A stretch of 64,000 nt of DNA from a bacterium (lineage in GTDB: Bacteria > Auribacterota > UBA3054). Location of the stretch: positions 303,862 through 367,861 of the forward strand of contig JAFZXZ010000032.1 of the NCBI GenBank assembly GCA_017616555.1, in the 5' to 3' direction. The notes under the pieces were generated by a model that saw nothing but the letters and a program-made list of their open reading frames with translations, was not told the DNA's origin and ran no database searches. Of the stretch, positions 59,973 to 64,000 are shown piece after piece. Made by a program: the position numbers and the translations under genes. Each line of letters opens with the position of its first letter. Position 1 is the first letter of the stretch.

Positions 59973-61951
59973 TGCTTCGTGAACTGAAAATATTCCTGTT
60001 TCTTTTACCTTTGACGCTTGGCGCCTACGCTTCTCTATGGCCTGTTTGCGATGAGTACCAGGTCAACAACACGTCCGAGCTTTCCGCAGCTCTCAGGAAA
60101 GTTGAGAGCGTGGTTCTCTGGAACAAGGCGGAGGAGATAGCAAAAGGAGGCAACGCTACGGCGAAAGGTAAGTTCGATCCCATAAAAGGCACCGAAGAAA
60201 AGATAGGGCGTATCTGGGCAAAGACTTTGCTCGGTCTTAAGAACAAGGACGTCTATCTGATCCAGGATGCTCTTAGCCTTTACCGCGAGGTCAGGCAGAA
60301 TTACCCTAAGCCGATGGCGCAGAGAAGAAGTTTTGCGACGCTTGCGAAAGCGCACGCTGCGCTGAGAAATTCCATGAAGGCCGAGGAGAAGGCCGAGGCT
60401 GATTCCTGGCTCATCGCCAGGTCCCAGGATAGGGAATTCGATCTGGACGACAAAACGGCCGGCTGGTTCTCTTGCTGCTTCAAAGCGCTGGCGGCCTCCG
60501 CCGTTGGGCGCCAGAGTGTTGGCGCTCCGGAGGAAATAAGAGGTATGCTTTCCCAGCTTAACAGCGACGGCATGTTCACAGCCATGGAAGTCGGCGTTTC
60601 CATGAGTTTATTAGAGAACGTCTGTTTCGCCGCTGAGACTTTTGCCGGCAGCGGAAATGATCTTTACAAAACGGACGCCATAAAAAGATGGGCGGTTGCG
60701 CTCAATGGATTGAAGGATTCCGCCGATGTTCTGCCCGGCCGCGGCTGGGAAGGCGACGCGGCTTTTTCTCCCGCCGTCTCTTTCATCGTGGCGCTTAGAT
60801 ACGGCTTGGCTTTGCGGGATCTGAGGATCGCGGCGATGGGATCTCCCCTTGACGCGGTTTTTTATTACGCCAAAGCCAGAAACGCTCAGCCTTCTTCGAA
60901 GCTTCCGCTAATCGTCAGCCCTGCCGGTTCCGGCTGGATCGCCGCCCGTTCCCGCGTGCAAAAAGGAAGCGAGTCTCGCTACCTGAGAGTAGTGAAGACC
61001 AGCGGGGGACGCTACGGCGATCTCTTGTCTTTCGTTTTTTCCGGCTGCGGGAAAAGCCAGATGGGAAGAAGAAATTGGCAGGACGGACGCTCTGTGATCG
61101 GCCGTGATTATATGACCCATACGCTGTCTTCCTCAACGGTCGTTTTGGATTTCAAAAGGCAGACCGCCGCAAGCGCCAAGCTACTCCGCTCTGCCAACAG
61201 GCAGGGGATAACTTTCCTCGATCTGGACGGCAGCGACGCGTATCCGGGAATGAAGAATTATCGGCGTACGTTCTTCATGACGGACGATTACCTCATAGAC
61301 ATCTTCACGCTTAGATCGGATTCTCCCTTCACCGCGGAATGGGTGATGCATTCCGAGAGCTCAAAAAGCCCTGTGCTTACCGGCGCCACGGCCGCCGAGA
61401 ACAGTTATGAGATAAGGGATATTGCCAAGAGTTTCCTGGGCGCAGCTTACAAAGAGCCGGCTTATCAAACCTTGGAGGACGTCACCTCGCAGCTGGCCGC
61501 GGCCCAGTGGGGGTGCGATTTCGGCAACGGTCTGAGAACGATCATGCTTGGTCAGAGCGATACAAGGCTCCTAACCGCCAAGGACGGCGGCGACCTTGCG
61601 AGGACCGGGGAGATAACCCATTACCGCACGACTGACGGGAACATGGTGATTGCCCGCAGAAGCAACGTCAAAGAGACGAGATTTGCGGCGCTGCACGAAG
61701 TTTACGATTCCAATCCGAAAGTGAAAAGCCTGGTCAGGCTGGATATAGACAAAGACGCGCTGATTTTCGAGATTGCTGTCGGTGAATATCTTGACTACGC
61801 CGTTATTAATTTTTCCCTGGAATCCTTGGAATTCAACATCAGTAAGCGGCAGACCATGAAGGTCAATCCAGAGCCTTTCGCTTTCCTAAGACTGCATAAA
61901 GCTAGCGGCGTCTTGCTGCAAAACCTCAACGCGGAGCTTACGGAGGAATGA
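59972..61951 (+). CDS. Secreted heparinase II/III-like polysaccharide lyase-type protein
   Basis: The 659-residue protein begins with a signal peptide (LKIFLFLLPLTLGAYAS). Residues ~25-310 look like an alpha-helical toroid with many Ala/Leu-rich helices. Residues ~310-655 are beta-rich. The fold and the segment HTLSSSTVVLDFKRQ (His383), which resembles the HNTVVVDG motif of heparinase II/III and alginate lyases, support the assignment. Catalytic residues of characterised lyases are not fully identified here, so activity and substrate are uncertain. The ATG overlaps the preceding stop by one base. It may degrade an acidic polysaccharide outside the inner membrane. Confidence 0.7.
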   Translation: MLRELKIFLFLLPLTLGAYASLWPVCDEYQVNNTSELSAALRKVESVVLWNKAEEIAKGGNATAKGKFDPIKGTEEKIGRIWAKTLLGLKNKDVYLIQDALSLYREVRQNYPKPMAQRRSFATLAKAHAALRNSMKAEEKAEADSWLIARSQDREFDLDDKTAGWFSCCFKALAASAVGRQSVGAPEEIRGMLSQLNSDGMFTAMEVGVSMSLLENVCFAAETFAGSGNDLYKTDAIKRWAVALNGLKDSADVLPGRGWEGDAAFSPAVSFIVALRYGLALRDLRIAAMGSPLDAVFYYAKARNAQPSSKLPLIVSPAGSGWIAARSRVQKGSESRYLRVVKTSGGRYGDLLSFVFSGCGKSQMGRRNWQDGRSVIGRDYMTHTLSSSTVVLDFKRQTAASAKLLRSANRQGITFLDLDGSDAYPGMKNYRRTFFMTDDYLIDIFTLRSDSPFTAEWVMHSESSKSPVLTGATAAENSYEIRDIAKSFLGAAYKEPAYQTLEDVTSQLAAAQWGCDFGNGLRTIMLGQSDTRLLTAKDGGDLARTGEITHYRTTDGNMVIARRSNVKETRFAALHEVYDSNPKVKSLVRLDIDKDALIFEIAVGEYLDYAVINFSLESLEFNISKRQTMKVNPEPFAFLRLHKASGVLLQNLNAELTEE

Positions 61952-61953
61952 TG

Positions 61954-64000
61954 ATGAAAAAACTATTCTTGATCCCGCTTCTTTCAGGAGCGCTGACTGT
62001 TGCGGCCGACCCGGGACCGATCCTGTTAAGGAACGGTGTTGTCAATTCCTCAGCCGCTTCCATAGCGGCCAAAGGCAAGGCGTTTTGCGAACCATATGCT
62101 GACGGCTGTTATCAATATCTTATCCAGCCCGAGAAGAATTTCACTAACAAAGATCGCGCTAATTTAGAGGAAGCCGGCGTTGAATTCATTGGTTTCATTC
62201 CTCCCAACGCCTACATAGTTTTGGCAACGCCTGAAAACATAAGCGCTCTGGAAGAGAAATATACTTTGCTATACGTTGGCGAGTATTTGCCGGAATATAA
62301 GAACGGGCTGCCCGCAGAAACCATCTACGGCGTCTCTTCCGCCAAGACAGATGTCAAGCTTCTTGTTCGCTTGACTTCCATTGACCAAGCCCCGGCCATC
62401 TTTGCTTTCCTGAAAGAACAGGGCGCGAAGGATCCTGAAATCCTGCACGATGTTCCGCCGGTTCTCAGGGTAGTAGGCGACCTCGGGCTTGTTGAGAAGC
62501 TTCTTCTGCGCTCCGACGTCATGAACGTGGAGGAGGAGCCTGAATACAAGATCATGAACGACGCCGCCCGTTCCTCTTCGATGATGAACGTCGCTGCGAT
62601 GAACTCTCTTGGCTACACTGGGGAAGGCGTAACTGTCTGTGTGGCGGACACCGGTCTTGACAGCGGCAATCTGAACGATATTCATCCTGATTTCAAAAAC
62701 AAAAACGTCACAGGCGTGGTCTCCAGCACCAATACGGGGAGGACGGACTGGGGCGACCTTAACGGGCACGGCACCCATGTTGCGGGATCCGCCACCGGCA
62801 CCGGAGCCTATTCCGGCGGACAGTATGCCGGCACCGCTCCGGACGCGAATCTGTATTTCATCTGCATAGGCGGCAGCAACAATTCCGTCTATCCTCCGGA
62901 ACTTATCGATATAGAAAACGCCTACGCGAGCGGCGCCAGAGTGATGAACAACTCCTGGGGCGCGTATTCCACCGCCATCTCCGGAGCTTACACCTCGAAT
63001 TCGGAGTTCTTCGACAACGTCTGCCATTCTTACCCCGACCTCACGATCCTTTTCGCGGCCGGCAACAACAACAAGAAGATCGACACGACGGGCAACTGCA
63101 CGCTGTCAACCGAGGCGGCCTGCAAGAACGTCATAACCGTGGGCGCTTCGGAAAACGACCGCCCGGAATACACGGCTACTTACGGACAACTATTCAACAA
63201 TGTGGCTGCTCCCTTCAACACCGACCAGGCGGGAAGCCCCCAGAACGGCACGCAGCAGGGCATGGCCTTTTTCAGCAGCCGCGGCCCCGCAAAAGACGGC
63301 CGCGCCAAGCCGGACATCGTGGCGCCGGGAACGTTCATCTGGTCCACGGAATCGCTTTACGACAGCAACAACAACGGCAACCGCAGCAGCTATTACACCA
63401 CCATGTTCGGCACCTCCATGGCGACGCCGCTGACTTCCGGCGCCGCGGCGGACGCCGTGCAGTTCCTCAAGGAAAAAGGCTTCAACGCTCCCTCTTCCTC
63501 TCTTGTGAAAGCGCTTCTTATAAACGGCACCAGGACCATGGGGACGGGGCAGTATGAAGACTACACGGAGATCCCCGACGAGAGCCCGAACTGCGTCAAC
63601 GGTTTCGGGCACGTGAACCTTTCCGAAAGTTTTTCTCCCTCAAACGGCAATCTTTTCCTTTACGAGGAAAGCATCAGCGACACCGACGATGAAAAGACTT
63701 ACGTTTTCAGCAAAGCCGCCGCCGGACCAATTTCCGCCACGCTGGTCTGGAACGATCCTCCCGGTACTGTCGGCGCGGCGCAGGCACTGGTGAATGACCT
63801 TGACATCGCCGTCACATGCGGAAATTACACTTACTACTGTGACGGCTCCCCGGATCACTGCGATTCGCTTAATAATGTCGAACGTTTCCGCGAAAGCGAA
63901 TTCCCGTCTGGCAACAACATAGAGGTAACAGTCAAAGGCTACAACGTCATGGATGGTCCTCAGACTTTTTCCCTCGTCGTTTCCGGAGTGGACGCCGCTG
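61954..64000 (+). CDS. Secreted subtilisin-like serine protease (3' end beyond window)
   Basis: The frame is open to the last base, about 682 residues visible. ATG 61954 is chosen from three consecutive in-frame ATGs because GGAGG lies seven bases upstream. The signal peptide is KKLFLIPLLSGALTVAA. Residues ~20-190 resemble a propeptide. The S8 catalytic triad is complete: Asp232 in VADTGLD, His272 in GHGTHVAG, and Ser488 in GTSMATP, with the oxyanion Asn in AAGNNN. The stretch after ~560 is a jelly-roll with ATLVWNDPP and LVNDLDIAV, typical of kP43-like subtilases. It may end in a PEP-CTERM tail beyond the window, but that is not visible. Confidence 0.92.
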   Translation, partial: MKKLFLIPLLSGALTVAADPGPILLRNGVVNSSAASIAAKGKAFCEPYADGCYQYLIQPEKNFTNKDRANLEEAGVEFIGFIPPNAYIVLATPENISALEEKYTLLYVGEYLPEYKNGLPAETIYGVSSAKTDVKLLVRLTSIDQAPAIFAFLKEQGAKDPEILHDVPPVLRVVGDLGLVEKLLLRSDVMNVEEEPEYKIMNDAARSSSMMNVAAMNSLGYTGEGVTVCVADTGLDSGNLNDIHPDFKNKNVTGVVSSTNTGRTDWGDLNGHGTHVAGSATGTGAYSGGQYAGTAPDANLYFICIGGSNNSVYPPELIDIENAYASGARVMNNSWGAYSTAISGAYTSNSEFFDNVCHSYPDLTILFAAGNNNKKIDTTGNCTLSTEAACKNVITVGASENDRPEYTATYGQLFNNVAAPFNTDQAGSPQNGTQQGMAFFSSRGPAKDGRAKPDIVAPGTFIWSTESLYDSNNNGNRSSYYTTMFGTSMATPLTSGAAADAVQFLKEKGFNAPSSSLVKALLINGTRTMGTGQYEDYTEIPDESPNCVNGFGHVNLSESFSPSNGNLFLYEESISDTDDEKTYVFSKAAAGPISATLVWNDPPGTVGAAQALVNDLDIAVTCGNYTYYCDGSPDHCDSLNNVERFRESEFPSGNNIEVTVKGYNVMDGPQTFSLVVSGVDAA

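Noticed and set aside
62269-63027. 252-codon open frame antisense to the subtilase gene
   Set aside because: It lies opposite the region encoding the S8 catalytic Asp and His and has no supporting signals.
1-64000. CRISPR arrays, prophage, insertion sequences or toxin-antitoxin pairs
   Set aside because: No regularly spaced repeats, transposase or integrase motifs, or adjacent small toxin/antitoxin genes were seen on either strand.

Overview
The window reads as one chromosomal segment of a Gram-negative bacterium of the PVC group. Lentisphaerota or Kiritimatiellota, possibly gut-associated, fits best. The grounds are two secreted proteins with C-terminal PEP-CTERM-type sorting tails, many extracytoplasmic glycoside hydrolases and polysaccharide genes, short-form CstA transporters, and a complete peptidoglycan/division (dcw) cluster with a MurE of the meso-diaminopimelate type. 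The phylum is an inference from gene content. No phage, IS element, CRISPR array or rRNA operon was seen. The genes lie in alternating strand blocks with very tight packing (ATGA, TAATG and TGATG junctions).

Layout. 1-6667 (+): surface glycan genes: a GT2-GtrA fusion, GDP-mannose 4,6-dehydratase, a protein with two carbohydrate-binding-like domains, and a membrane-anchored alpha-galactosidase-like protein. 6651-18233 (-): a PEP-CTERM zinc metallopeptidase-like protein, tRNA-Asn with its own promoter and terminator, an AraC regulator, then an operon with WecE, a GT-C glycosyltransferase, two tandem CstA-type transporters and a GtrB-like GT2. 18398-28064 (+): an ECF-like sigma factor, an O-antigen-ligase-like protein, pncC, recA, recX and two glycoside hydrolases (GH2, GH35/42-like). 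28061-35221 (-): asnS, cysC, a HEAT-repeat lipoprotein, a B12-type radical SAM enzyme and a CotH-like PEP-CTERM protein. 35372-41000 (+): a nucleoside salvage operon (uridine-kinase-like, deoB, deoA, punA), then a pyruvoyl-dependent arginine decarboxylase. 41003-57968 (-): the dcw cluster, in transcription order mraZ, rsmH, ftsL, ftsI, murE, murF, a small ORF/RNA hairpin, mraY, murD, a LysM lipoprotein, ftsW, murG, murC, ftsQ, ftsA, ftsZ; murB and ddl are absent. 57969-58337: the only gene-free stretch over 300 bases, rich in regulatory motifs. 58338-64000 (+): a phosphodiesterase-superfamily protein, a heparinase-II/III-like lyase and a subtilisin-like protease that runs off the window.

The points most worth a second look are: (i) the dcw upstream region, with MraZ-box-like 10-bp repeats over the dcw promoter, a second set facing the divergent secreted-enzyme operon, two adjacent DnaA boxes and AT-rich direct repeats; (ii) a strand-specific 16-bp RNA hairpin inside a 62-codon ORF that exactly fills the murF-mraY gap; (iii) an FtsZ whose T7 loop carries Glu where FtsZ normally has the catalytic Asp; (iv) several promoters whose -10 box lies only 7-9 bases before the start codon, suggesting leaderless mRNAs. 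No experiment or database search was run. Family calls rest on motifs read from the translations.
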